A stretch of DNA of 64,000 nucleotides from an uncultured Pseudomonadota bacterium. GTDB lineage: Bacteria; Pseudomonadota; Gammaproteobacteria; Methylococcales; Methylomonadaceae. Location: contig CAIYSZ010000007.1 in the NCBI GenBank assembly GCA_903928965.1, forward strand, positions 1 through 64,000. Direction: 5' to 3'. This document shows, piece by piece, positions 1 through 9,900 of this stretch. The translations under genes and the position numbers were made by a program. Numbering within the stretch: position 1 is the stretch's first letter; every line of letters starts with the position of its first letter. Below the pieces are notes generated by a model. It was not told where the DNA came from. It made no database searches and worked only from the letters and a program-made list of their open reading frames with translations.

Positions 1-256
1 CGGGCTGGTATCCGGATTTGCCAGTTGTCTTGCTTTCCCAGCGGACGGGGTAAACATCAGCGCGCCCCTTAAACAACTGCCGGAACAAGGCTATTTTTTC
101 ATTTACCGTAAAAGTTGCCTGGGTCTCGATTTGTTCTTTTACTTCAGGCGTCTTGGGAACTTGCCAAGCAATGCCGTGGGCTTCCAATAAGGCAATCAGG
201 CGGTTATTTTCCGTTTGCAAATGTGTAATGATTGCTTGCGCGGAATCCAAATTCAT
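1..256 (-). CDS. TOTE-type primase/helicase protein, N-terminal fragment
   Basis: This is the first ~85 codons of a gene that runs off the left edge. The minus-strand reading starts MNLDSAQAIITHLQTEN, a short coiled-coil-like N-terminus, and then shows KIALFRQLFKGRADVYPVRW followed by TGKSGYQP. The segment F-R-x-L-F-x-G-R-x-D-V-Y-x-x-R-W is what I know from the start of the archaeo-eukaryotic primase-like domain of TOTE conflict-system proteins, usually fused to a DEAD/DEAH helicase. Only the beginning of that domain is visible, so the helicase part is inference. It starts 8 bases after brxL ends on the same strand and so is probably the last gene of the defence operon. Function in phage defence is inferred from family and position. 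Confidence 0.6.
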   Translation of the reverse strand, partial: MNLDSAQAIITHLQTENNRLIALLEAHGIAWQVPKTPEVKEQIETQATFTVNEKIALFRQLFKGRADVYPVRWESKTTGKSGYQP

Positions 257-263
257 ATCGGTT

Positions 264-2339
264 TTAGCTGGCGCTCTGCATCACGACCTCATGCCGGATA
301 TAAGTCACCTCAAACGCCTTGCACATTCTGAATTGTTGTAAGCGGTTAGCCAAAATCAGAGAATCGCTCATATCATAGCTTTGAAAAATATCCAGGCCGC
401 GATCCAGCAGAATTTTCCAGCCATGATTGGTTATGATATGGCGGGCATGAATTGTAACGCTTAGATCATACTCCCAGGTAAACCCGACGCCAGCCGCCAA
501 ACAAGCCGATTTGATTTTTTCCAGGTTATCCGTTTGCTGGTCGCCTTTGAACTCGTCTTCCGTGGTTAGCAAATGCACCCGTACTTCACTATCTTCCGGT
601 TTATGCTTGATTACGGTTTCTAAAAACTCCATCAGGTTGCGGATTTGGTAAAACATCCTGATATAAGGATCGGTTAAGGTGATTTGCGTTGCCTCTGCGA
701 GATAAGGGCCAAACAGATGGTCATAGGAAATACCTGATTGGTTTTCGAGTACAGTGACATGCTTTTCCTTTAATAACGGCGTTTTGTCAGGCGTAAGCGT
801 TTGCGTTACCGGTTGATCAAACAACGCGGTCAAGCTGGAATCATCCTCTTCAAAATTAACGATGGCGTGATAGTGATGCGGATATTGCTGTTCCTCCAGC
901 GTGGTGACCGGAAAAAGATGACCAGCCGTATCAGTGTAGGCAAAGTTAACAGCGGCATAGGTGGAATCAATGCGCATCAGTTGGTCTTTTACCCGCTTGC
1001 GTCCTTCGACGGCTAGTTTGAGCAATTCTTCAATTTCCTCTTTGTTGGCTTCCCCATGCGGAAATAAAATCTTCATCAACCCGGAAAAGGTTTTGTGGAT
1101 ACCATCACGATCGCGGGTGGATATATCCGCTGACAGGCTAAAATAAGTTTGGTAGCCGTCGGCATAGTCATGATTTCGCAACGAGCGCAGAATTTCAGCC
1201 AGATAATCCACGACAAAACCGTAACCTTGCGAAAACATATCGCTACGCAAGTTTTCCATTTCCCAGCCCGGCAGAAACCAGTGCATCCTATCCAGAATGG
1301 CCTGTCCATCGGTATTGCGGTAAGTTTCCGGCAAGTCCAAGAACAGATTGGCGTGTTTCAGCATATAAGGAACCGTATGCGACGTGTTGCCGATAAAGAC
1401 CATGGAAGCTTCCGCGCCCTGCGGCCCCGTACCCCGATTGAAGGACTTATTGGCCATGTAGTTTTTCAGGGTGTCAATCAGCTTAATATCGGGCCGTTTG
1501 TTGCTGCCGGCGAATTCATCCATCGCCACTACATCCCAATAACCGACCAAACCTATTTTACCGGTGTTATTATTAATAAACAGTTTCGCCAGCGTGGCCT
1601 CACCGCCCGAAACCAGCGTGCCATGCGGCGAAAATTCGGAAAAGATGTGCGATTTGCCGGTACCTTTTGGCCCCAACTCCAACAGGTTATAATTGCGTTC
1701 ACAAAAGGGGATTAAGCGCACCAGTTGTATCAGCTTACTGCGGCGGCTGAACACTTGCGGATTGAGGCCAATGCTTTGCATGAGCACATCCAGCCATTCG
1801 TCCATGCTGAATTGCTGTCTTGCGGCGATATAAGCGTCAAAATCGAAATGTGACAGCTGGATAGGCTTTAATGAAGATAATAGCCACGGGCTAGCGTTGG
1901 CGTCCTCGGTAAATTCGTACTCGATATCGCAAATACACCAGACGCCACCGACCAACAGTTTGGGGTGTTTTTTTACCGTATTGGAATCAACCAATACCTT
2001 TTTCACGCCCAGATTTTCAAACGCCGCCTCGTACCTATTATTCCGGTCATTCAGATCAACGCCAACTTTATCAATAACTTTGTAACGGCCTTTTTCCTTG
2101 ATGTGGGAGCGAATCAAGCCTGCTTCATTGCGGTGAACGTAGTGTTTGCGCAAAATCTCCTTGACCGTTTCAATACCGGTCTGGATGGTGGCTTCATCAT
2201 GGGTGGCGCAGTACTGGCCCAATAAATATTCCAGTACGTAAGACGGCACTATGGCGTTACCCTTTACGGTTTTGACTAAATCTTTTCTGACCACCAATCC
2301 GGCAAATTGGGTATTGATCTTTTGATCAAGCTCAAGCAT
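264..2339 (-). CDS. brxL: BREX system Lon-like ATPase BrxL
   Basis: This 691-residue protein is the BrxL component of type I BREX. Walker A is GPKGTGKS at residues 223-230, followed by a Walker B-like VVAMDEF near 272-278 and an F-I-G-N-T-S sensor region. The N-terminal 200 residues match the BrxL pattern (Q-F-A-G-x-V-V-R-K-D near the start). The length is typical. Known BrxL proteins form AAA+ rings that bind DNA and are needed for defence in some BREX systems. The C-terminus carries the Lon-like region, but I cannot verify a Ser-Lys dyad by eye. It is the last core BREX gene, 12 bases downstream of pglZ and followed after 7 bases by the TOTE-type gene, so co-transcription is likely. Confidence 0.92.
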   Translation of the reverse strand: MLELDQKINTQFAGLVVRKDLVKTVKGNAIVPSYVLEYLLGQYCATHDEATIQTGIETVKEILRKHYVHRNEAGLIRSHIKEKGRYKVIDKVGVDLNDRNNRYEAAFENLGVKKVLVDSNTVKKHPKLLVGGVWCICDIEYEFTEDANASPWLLSSLKPIQLSHFDFDAYIAARQQFSMDEWLDVLMQSIGLNPQVFSRRSKLIQLVRLIPFCERNYNLLELGPKGTGKSHIFSEFSPHGTLVSGGEATLAKLFINNNTGKIGLVGYWDVVAMDEFAGSNKRPDIKLIDTLKNYMANKSFNRGTGPQGAEASMVFIGNTSHTVPYMLKHANLFLDLPETYRNTDGQAILDRMHWFLPGWEMENLRSDMFSQGYGFVVDYLAEILRSLRNHDYADGYQTYFSLSADISTRDRDGIHKTFSGLMKILFPHGEANKEEIEELLKLAVEGRKRVKDQLMRIDSTYAAVNFAYTDTAGHLFPVTTLEEQQYPHHYHAIVNFEEDDSSLTALFDQPVTQTLTPDKTPLLKEKHVTVLENQSGISYDHLFGPYLAEATQITLTDPYIRMFYQIRNLMEFLETVIKHKPEDSEVRVHLLTTEDEFKGDQQTDNLEKIKSACLAAGVGFTWEYDLSVTIHARHIITNHGWKILLDRGLDIFQSYDMSDSLILANRLQQFRMCKAFEVTYIRHEVVMQSAS

Positions 2340-2351
2340 GAATAGCCCTCC

Positions 2352-4853
2352 CTAAAAATCGAAATCGCTGGTGAATGAGCGGCGCATGGTATAGCGCAAG
2401 GATTTATACTCCTTATAATGCGATGTTCCGGCGTGCTTCTCTTCAAGCTTGAGTAACACTTCCTGGCCGTTGACCGCATCCGCTTTCCTGCTGAGTACAA
2501 AACGCACCTGTAGTTCGCGGTCGCGCGGGTTGTTGGATGTTAAATCAAAATTCAGTTCGTGACTGTCGGAAATCAACTCTCCAGCCTCGGTAAAAATTCC
2601 GGCCCTTAATAGCCGTGGTTGAATTTTATCGGTTACCGCGCTGCTTTGGTATAAGGTTACTGCCAGCTGACCGGCGCTAATCACTGAACTTACGCCGCGC
2701 AAAATATCCACCTCAACGGCGGAAACATCGCTTTGGCGCTTTTTATTGATTTTAAGCACCGGAATCACAACTTCCTGCAATGACGCGCCGCCATGCACAA
2801 AACGGCTGCCGGAGCCTTTTAAGCGTAGCCGATTGATGGATTTAGGGATTTGTACCGCTATGTTGCCGGATAAGCCGAGTTGTTCGGCTGAAAAAGAATG
2901 CAAGCCGGGAGAGGATGTTAGGTTTTTTCCTAGAATAAAACGCCTATCCCGATACAGAATGACTTCGCCTTCTGGTTCGACGCTCAAAAAATCGCTTTCG
3001 GCAATTTCGCGGTGTTGATAAATAAAACCGTGATCGGCGGTGATCAACAAATTATTGGCGTTAGCGGCAGCCAGTTTTTTGACCAGTTTTAATAAATCAT
3101 CCAGGGTTTGTTCGGCAGCCTCGAAGGCTTGGCCTTCGGAATGCATCTTGTCGCCGGTATGATCAATCCGGTTATGGTAGATATACAGCACTTGATTGGC
3201 TTTTAGCAATTCCCGGCCATCATCACGGTTCATGCCCATAAAATCTTCCCACAACACGGCTTGACCGCCACCAGGAAGCGCGGCCTGCAAAATTTTTGCG
3301 CGGTTTGCCGTGCCTTGCGAACTGTGTCCATCCACTAATACGGTTCCGGTGTCATTATCGGCAATCGCCAGTTCCTGATTAGGCAGCAGGGCCGCCATGC
3401 CCAATTGGGTATAGCTAGGCAGCATGGACAGCGCCGGTTCAAGTTCCGCTGTGTAACGGTCTTCCTGACGAATCAGCGTCAGCAGTTCATGCCCAATCTC
3501 GTAGCGCATGGCGTCCGAGATAATCACGCAAACTTTATTATCCTTGCGCAAAAAAGGCCGTACCCAATGAGTAAAAAACTCCCGTTGTTTGCGCACCGGG
3601 TGAGCATCCCATTGTGACGCGGCTTCGACAAAAGCTTGAAAGCGGTCGCCCAGTTTCAGTAAAAAACTGTTGGTATACAGGTTCTCAATCTGCTCGGTTA
3701 ATGCGCTCATCAACGATGCCTGAGCGGACACCCGAACATGGTAGGTAAATTTGCGGTACAGCAAATCCAGTTGATACCAAGATCGGCTGTAGCGTTCAAT
3801 ACCTTCTGTCATGCTGTTCATGGTTAGATTGGCTTCTCCCAGCACGAATATAAACCGCGCCGCGTAATCGGTTGCTTCGTAAAGATGGCGGAATTCCTGA
3901 TACCAGTGACCTTGCCGCCGCTGGCGCGTCCACAGCGCCACATCGCCGTTGGATACTGTGCGGGCGGCGACCGCGCGCACCAATTCGCTAATGATTTTTT
4001 GGTCGATTAAGCGGAAGTAATCCAGCTCAATTAGCTGGCGAAAATCCCGTTTCGCCAAATCTTGCTCAATGCCAATCACCTCGGCGCATTCGGTTGAGAG
4101 GGTTTCAAAACAGTGTTCAAACTGGCGGCTATCTTTCCAGCGTTTAAGAAACACCAGGGCATCGCCGGTTAGATTAACTTGTCCTTCCGTGCCCATGGCG
4201 TAGCAGGATTTGAACAATTCAATGGCAAAATCACGGATGCTAGGTTCGGCGGATTGGTAGCCATAGCAGCGCGACAATTGTTCCCAGAGGAATGCGTCCA
4301 AAGCGCAACGGTTGATTAATTTGAATTTGTCATCATGGCCATCGGCCAATTCCTGCAACAAATTTTCCACGATTGAGTCCATGCGCGGTTCGCTGACCGC
4401 GCACACCGCCAGTATTTTCAGGCGGATTTGGCCTGGCGTGTCATGAGGTTTAAGTAATTTCTTTAGCGCATCCTTGCGTTTGGTCGCTTGAAAAAACTCG
4501 GCATGGTTTTGCACAAGGTCAGCAAATTCCAGCCCTAATTCCAGCTCAGACAACCAAATCGCGGCTTGATCCGTGCGAAACTCGCCATGCGCCAATTGCA
4601 CATCCAACAGCCAGTTATCTAAATCGCTGGGCTGAGGCCCGTCACGATAAAGCAAAAACCGTTGTTCCGGTTGCCCGCGCAAAATGCGATGTTTAACGCC
4701 GAATTCGTTGTTGGCAAATTCAAGTTTTTCAATGCCGGGCAAGGTCAGCTTTTCGAAGTCGTCGCGCAGTTCTTGTTTGGCGTCGTACCAAAACACTATC
4801 CGGTGTTTCTCAAACAATCGCCCTAAGGCAAGGCTAATTTTGGTTTGACTCAT
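2352..4853 (-). CDS. pglZ: BREX alkaline-phosphatase-like protein PglZ (type A)
   Basis: This 833-residue protein has the PglZ phosphatase-superfamily core in its middle: VCVIISDAMRYEIG (metal-binding Asp), then LYIYHNRIDHTGDK and LLITADHGFIYQHRE (Asp-His-Gly metal site) toward residues 560-600. Those motifs define the PglZ domain of BREX and Pgl systems. The N-terminal half is helical and specific to the BREX-1 form. PglZ is essential in studied BREX systems and works with PglX, but its reaction is not settled. The gene lies between the Septu-like ptuB (76-base gap) and brxL (12-base gap). The usual BREX-1 order has pglX directly before pglZ; here ptuA and ptuB separate them. Confidence 0.93.
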   Translation of the reverse strand: MSQTKISLALGRLFEKHRIVFWYDAKQELRDDFEKLTLPGIEKLEFANNEFGVKHRILRGQPEQRFLLYRDGPQPSDLDNWLLDVQLAHGEFRTDQAAIWLSELELGLEFADLVQNHAEFFQATKRKDALKKLLKPHDTPGQIRLKILAVCAVSEPRMDSIVENLLQELADGHDDKFKLINRCALDAFLWEQLSRCYGYQSAEPSIRDFAIELFKSCYAMGTEGQVNLTGDALVFLKRWKDSRQFEHCFETLSTECAEVIGIEQDLAKRDFRQLIELDYFRLIDQKIISELVRAVAARTVSNGDVALWTRQRRQGHWYQEFRHLYEATDYAARFIFVLGEANLTMNSMTEGIERYSRSWYQLDLLYRKFTYHVRVSAQASLMSALTEQIENLYTNSFLLKLGDRFQAFVEAASQWDAHPVRKQREFFTHWVRPFLRKDNKVCVIISDAMRYEIGHELLTLIRQEDRYTAELEPALSMLPSYTQLGMAALLPNQELAIADNDTGTVLVDGHSSQGTANRAKILQAALPGGGQAVLWEDFMGMNRDDGRELLKANQVLYIYHNRIDHTGDKMHSEGQAFEAAEQTLDDLLKLVKKLAAANANNLLITADHGFIYQHREIAESDFLSVEPEGEVILYRDRRFILGKNLTSSPGLHSFSAEQLGLSGNIAVQIPKSINRLRLKGSGSRFVHGGASLQEVVIPVLKINKKRQSDVSAVEVDILRGVSSVISAGQLAVTLYQSSAVTDKIQPRLLRAGIFTEAGELISDSHELNFDLTSNNPRDRELQVRFVLSRKADAVNGQEVLLKLEEKHAGTSHYKEYKSLRYTMRRSFTSDFDF

Positions 4854-4929
4854 GCGACAACTAACTCATGATTGATAAAAAAGTTTTGCTTTCGGGTTGC
4901 TCTAATAATGCGGAAATTTTTGACATTGA

Positions 4930-5577
4930 TTAATCCACCGAAATGTCCATTTTTTCTTGCGTAAAAAGATAGGCTATTGTGGTATGGAATTCGTTGAACC
5001 AGCCATTGCTGTTTGGACGTAAATAGCCCGTGACAAACTGGGTAAACGCGGCATTGTCTAGGCTGTCATCCAAAAAGGGTTCAATTGCCTTGGCTCGTAA
5101 TTCGTTCAGTTTAGGAATATCAAGCCCTAACTTGGTAATTGTTGTCTGTGCGGGGAGGTCATCAGGAATGCGAGGACGGATTTTTCCCTGTCCATCATAT
5201 GCAAAACGCTGTTCGCATCCCGGCTCAAGTGGTGAAATTAATAAATCATCATAAAACCAGTTATCTTTCAGGTTGCCGCAATGCCTGGGTGCGCCTGTTT
5301 CTAACTGATTCAAACAGGAGCACAACAAGTTGTCGTAATCCAAGGCGCGTTCTGGGTAGTGATGTTGTGGATAGAAATGCTCAACATGACTGTCATCCTC
5401 AATTAGGCGTGATTCGCAATAACAACAGATACCCCCTTGTTCTTTCATCAATGCCTGTTTCAACGGTTGCTTAATGTCGCCAGGCATAATGTCATAATCG
5501 GGTTGCCAATCGTCGTTTGCCAGAGATTTCCAGTCACGGAAGGTTTCCGCCTCGTCATCTTTTAATATATGCTTCAT
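4930..5577 (-). CDS. ptuB: Septu-like HNH endonuclease PtuB
   Basis: This 215-residue protein carries an HNH-type site near its N-terminus: a CCYC zinc-knuckle-like pair at residues 51-54 and HVEHFYPQ at 64-71, then a second Cys cluster (CSCLNQL, PRHCGNL) near 87-105. This is the pattern of the TIGR02646/PtuB family, the nuclease partner of the PtuA ATPase in Septu defence. Its start overlaps the end of the upstream ATPase gene by four bases, which supports translational coupling. The pair sits between pglX and pglZ as an accessory cassette. Assignment as Septu rests on the ATPase-HNH pairing; other ATPase-HNH systems (for example retron-linked ones) use related nucleases. Confidence 0.75.
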   Translation of the reverse strand: MKHILKDDEAETFRDWKSLANDDWQPDYDIMPGDIKQPLKQALMKEQGGICCYCESRLIEDDSHVEHFYPQHHYPERALDYDNLLCSCLNQLETGAPRHCGNLKDNWFYDDLLISPLEPGCEQRFAYDGQGKIRPRIPDDLPAQTTITKLGLDIPKLNELRAKAIEPFLDDSLDNAAFTQFVTGYLRPNSNGWFNEFHTTIAYLFTQEKMDISVD

Positions 5578-6911
5578 TTGCCGATCAACTCCTTGCGTTT
5601 GATCAGCACATTAGCCTTGGTCAGATCAGGGTCATTACCAATTTTGGCTTGTAACTCGCTTATTGCTTGTTTGGCGGCATCCAGCTCGCCTAGATCAATG
5701 GCCTGATAAATTTGGTCTAATGACTGGCTCACTTCGTCCGGGCGGGTGGTTTCCAATCCCATTAAATCCTCTAAAACCCGCTCCACGGTTTTTCCGTAAG
5801 ATTCGTTGGGTTGTTCGCAGACTATTCGGTTATCAGTCATCCTCAGCAAATACAGACTTTCTGGCTGCACATGGGTGATGACATGCGGAGAATGGGTAGA
5901 CACCAGAAACTGACAATTAGGGAATACATGCTGTAAGCCTGGTATCAGCCGCCGCTGCCATTCCGGGTGCAGGTGCAAATCAATTTCATCAATTAATACC
6001 ACGCCATTGCCATCCAGTGGGTCGTCACGTAGTGGATTGGCAATTACCAAACGTCGGGCTAGATCGCCTATCAGTGCCATCAGGCATTTTTCGCCATCGG
6101 AAAGCTGATTAACGATTAACCGCTTTCCGTATTTTTCCACTTCCATACGCAATGGGTTGCGGCGAACAGTAAAATTTTTAAAATCCGGCATAAAGCGGGT
6201 TAAGGCGCGGCGTACCGCTTCCAGTTGTAGGTCTGGGAACTGAAATTCCGCGGGGCGTGTTTCAGGAATGTCATGCAGATATCTGCGATTTTCGTTTTCC
6301 AGATCTTCCCGCTCACGAAACCATTCAAAAAAGGTACGAAAATTGGCTGCGCCGGTTAGGGCATTGTCGTATGCTGACAACACATCAAAGAGGTGTTTCT
6401 CGCGGATACGTAGCGGTATGTCTAGTACGGCGCGGTTAACAGGATAATAGACAAATACAGGCAGGTTAATTTTACCGCTATTAGCTGAAAAGTGATCTTT
6501 AATTAAACCGGTCAGTTTATTAAGCGCGGCTAAAGCAGAGCGATCAACTGGATTGTGTCCCTTGCGAGTTTTAATTAAAGTCCAACTGAAGGCGCCATTA
6601 TTATTTTCCAAAAGAATAGCCAGTGATGCGTAGTCAAAGCTGTTCTGAATTTCAATTTCTAGAATAGGCTTACCTGAAGCATAAGGGGTTTTAATTCTAT
6701 TTACTAGCCAAGATAATAAAATGGCAGTTGCATCCAGTATGCTCGACTTTCCTGCACCATTCAAACCAATAAACACATTCATTTGCTCGTTTAAAGGCAA
6801 GTGAATGTTTTGTAAACCGCGATACTGTTGTAAGGTAATCTCCGCTATATGGTATTTTTTTAAATCACCATTAGGCGGCACTGGATTAAGATTAGAAGCC
6901 ATTGTAAGCAT
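5574..6911 (-). CDS. ptuA: Septu-like AAA ATPase PtuA
   Basis: This 445-residue protein is an SMC/ABC-like ATPase. Walker A is GLNGAGKSS at about 49-57, and the C-terminal half has the ABC-type signature region (QLSDGEKCLMALIG), Walker B VVLIDEIDLHLHPEW and the His-switch segment FLVSTHSPHVI. There is no long Rad50 coiled coil. The last ~50 residues are helical. PtuA senses infection and licenses the PtuB nuclease in known Septu systems. It lies one base downstream of pglX and overlaps ptuB by four bases, so the cassette is read in the BREX transcript. The start used is the first ATG; MASNLNP, three codons later, is equally possible. Confidence 0.75.
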   Translation of the reverse strand: MLTMASNLNPVPPNGDLKKYHIAEITLQQYRGLQNIHLPLNEQMNVFIGLNGAGKSSILDATAILLSWLVNRIKTPYASGKPILEIEIQNSFDYASLAILLENNNGAFSWTLIKTRKGHNPVDRSALAALNKLTGLIKDHFSANSGKINLPVFVYYPVNRAVLDIPLRIREKHLFDVLSAYDNALTGAANFRTFFEWFREREDLENENRRYLHDIPETRPAEFQFPDLQLEAVRRALTRFMPDFKNFTVRRNPLRMEVEKYGKRLIVNQLSDGEKCLMALIGDLARRLVIANPLRDDPLDGNGVVLIDEIDLHLHPEWQRRLIPGLQHVFPNCQFLVSTHSPHVITHVQPESLYLLRMTDNRIVCEQPNESYGKTVERVLEDLMGLETTRPDEVSQSLDQIYQAIDLGELDAAKQAISELQAKIGNDPDLTKANVLIKRKELIGK

Positions 6912-6912
6912 T

Positions 6913-9900
6913 TTACTCCTCCTTGCTATCTAGCCCGATTATCTTCTTCAAGGCCGCGCCGAATTTGGGGTAATTGACCTTTACGCCGTCATCCAGGTCT
7001 ATTTTCAGTTGTTGGGTCGCCAGTGGGTACAGCACTTCACGCTCGTATTCCGCCAGCTCGGCGATGATTTTTTTGATTTTTTCGATTTCCTTTAATGCCT
7101 TGGTTTTCTCGGCTTGAGAGGCGCTGGCGCTGATGCTGGCCGCTTCCAGGTGGTTTTTATGAGCCGTGAGTTTGGTATTAAACTCGCGTAGGTAATCATT
7201 TAGCACGATGCTGACGGTATCCGGGCGGTAGCGGTGTAAATAGATTAGCGCGTTGAAGCTGCCTTTAGGGCTGGAAAACAGCCAGTAGATCGGGCGTTTT
7301 TTGTAGCGTTTGACATGATCGGCGTAAAACTCACTCAGGAAGTAATCGCGGATGGTGTAGTTGCGCTTGCCTTTAAGATTAAGCCCCTGCTCGACGAACT
7401 GGAGGTTTTCCGCGTAATGCGCCTCGCCAAAGGCCACACGCAAGAACTGACGGAAGCGTTCGGCGATGTCATCGCTGAACCAGTCGCCGTCCAGCATGGG
7501 GATAACATTATCGTCATCGGGTAGATAGTGAATAGTGGATAGTGGGCAGTGGGGAGTTATTTCAAGCCGTTCATCAGGCCGTACAGCAATTTGTTTACTT
7601 CCTCCGACCTCGAAAGACGTTGTTGCGCTGTATCGCGCGTTACATAATTTAAGCGCAGGGCAATCAGAATTTGGGTCGCCATTTCCGCTCGTGAACCGTT
7701 GGCAATCGATAAGAAATTGAGAAACTCCGCCGTCGATTTTCTGGCCTGACCTTCCGCGATATTGGACGGTATGGAAACCGCCGACAGTCTGATCTGGCTC
7801 GTTAGACCGTAAAGCTCCTCCTTCGGAAACTGTTTCGTCGCCTGATAAACCAGCTCCACTAAATCCATCGCCTTCCGCCAGACTATTAGTTCCCGATAAT
7901 TGTGAACAGTCGCCATCATTTCCTTCTTTACTATCTACTACACACTCCCCACTACACACTTTGCGGAAAAAGTCCGCAAGCGTTTCACCCTGATTAGCCA
8001 GAATCAGCCCCGGCTTGTCCAAGGCGTAGCGGCCAAACATGCAGCCGACGGCATAGGAAATCAATTCGCGCATAGTGTCGGCTAGTAGTAGGGCTTCCAG
8101 TTCGTCTTCGCTTTTGTCTCCACCGTAGCGGTAGTGGGGGTTACAGGTTAGAGTGATTTCGTTGAGCGGTACATCAGGGGTTAACTCATCTTGCAGGCCG
8201 TAGGCTTCTATGAAAATGCGGTTGTTTTGTTGTTCTAGGCGTTGCATTGCCAGGGTCATCTCTTGCCAGTGGGCGCGGAGCTTTTGGTAGGTGGCTTTTA
8301 GGGTTGATGGCTGATAGCCGGTGTCTAGTAATGGCAAACGGTTAAAATCCCAGGAGGTTTCGTAAGAATCCCAGTCACTTTTGTGCCCAAGTATAAGATT
8401 TTTTACATTATCTCTGGTTGGTAAAGTATCTGCCGACATAAGAAAAGGCAAATTCGCGATATTTCCAGCTTGGAAATTAAGTGTAGGATTTAGCGCCCTT
8501 AACATTGATCTAGATATTTTTGCATTAAGGAAGCCTAAAATCGTCTGTTGATCCACTTTTAAAGGAAAACAAGCTGAGCCGCCAGCATCAAAAAGTTCTC
8601 CTCTGAAACTAATGCGTGCTGAAAAATCTGAAGAGGTTATCGCTCCCCAGTTTACATTAGGTTTGAATATATATTCAAGATTAAAGTTTGTTGCCCAAAT
8701 TCTATCTTCTGTAGGGTGTCTTGTAGTTTGAAGTAACTCCCCGTCATTTTCCCAATTTACAACATCAAATTTATTTCCGTACCACTTTCTGAATCCACCT
8801 CCCTTAAGATATGAAAACCACTTTTTGTTAGATGCTTTTGCTGTTTCTCTATCTGTAAATAAGTCTAAACCTGATTTGTCAAGTGATACTTCATACCAAT
8901 CCCGAACATAAATTTCATTTCTAGCCGTCACCATGCCTTTTCTTGTAGGAGCTACACTATCAAGTTTTGGATAATCTCTAAAAGCATTTGAAATAGATTC
9001 TCCTATCCAATAAGTTATTGGTTTGCCAGGTATTTTTTTAAAGTTTTCTGGTGAGGCTCGAAAAAACCATCCACATTTTTGATTTTTAATAGCTTCAAGC
9101 GTTCTTGGTGATTGATTGTCAACTCCTTTAAAGTCTGAGAGCCTGATAAAACCGGCTCGGTATTTAGGTAGATTTGCATTTTCTAGTGTGAATGCACAAA
9201 TCGGTACCACAGCTCCCTCAAAGCCTGAATACTCTAATTGTACGAGCGAAGTAATCGTCAATTGATTAATCAGAAAATCTCGAAGCTTTTCGTAAGAAGA
9301 AATAAACATCCACACGAAGGGCGACATAAAACCAAGCTGTCCTTGGGGTAAAGCCAATTCAGTATTACGAACGATAAAGGCAGAAAATAAATCAGATTTT
9401 ACTTCCGCATAGTTATCCTTAAGCCACACAGCAAGTCGTCCATTCATGCTTTTTCCGCCCATATATGGCGGGTTGGCAATCACCACATGGTATTTTTGGC
9501 TTAGATAATCAGCTTGTAGCAAAGCTGTTTTACATTGATTGATAAGCTCCCAGTGTCCTATCATCGGAGTTTTGACTGATTCATCATAGGCCGTCAGTGC
9601 TGCAATGGCTTTTTGTACTTGCTCGGCTGTCAGGGTAGGGCGTAACAGTGAACCAAAATTATTCGCCTCTTCAAATAGGGTGATATTTTCAATTAAACTA
9701 TTTCTATCAACACCGCTTTTTTGCATGGCCTCTAAAATAGTTGGCCATTCAGGTTCTAGGGTCACATCACTGATGTTTTGAAGTATGCAAATATTCGGCT
9801 TGACTCCTTTATTGAAAAAGCGCCGATGTTTGGCCCTGGTATTGAAAAAGCGCCGATGTTTGGCGCGTGCCTTCATAGTCAGGGCAAAGGCAGCCAGTTT

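Noticed and set aside
1149-1715. 188-codon plus-strand frame opposite brxL
   Set aside because: It is antisense to the conserved ATPase region of brxL and has no recognisable motif.
7535-7720. Plus-strand frame inside the pglX insertion
   Set aside because: It is antisense to the four-helix bundle gene and has no family features.
9811-9870. Start of a CRISPR-like array
   Set aside because: Only two contiguous 30-bp units without spacers, inside a coding frame.
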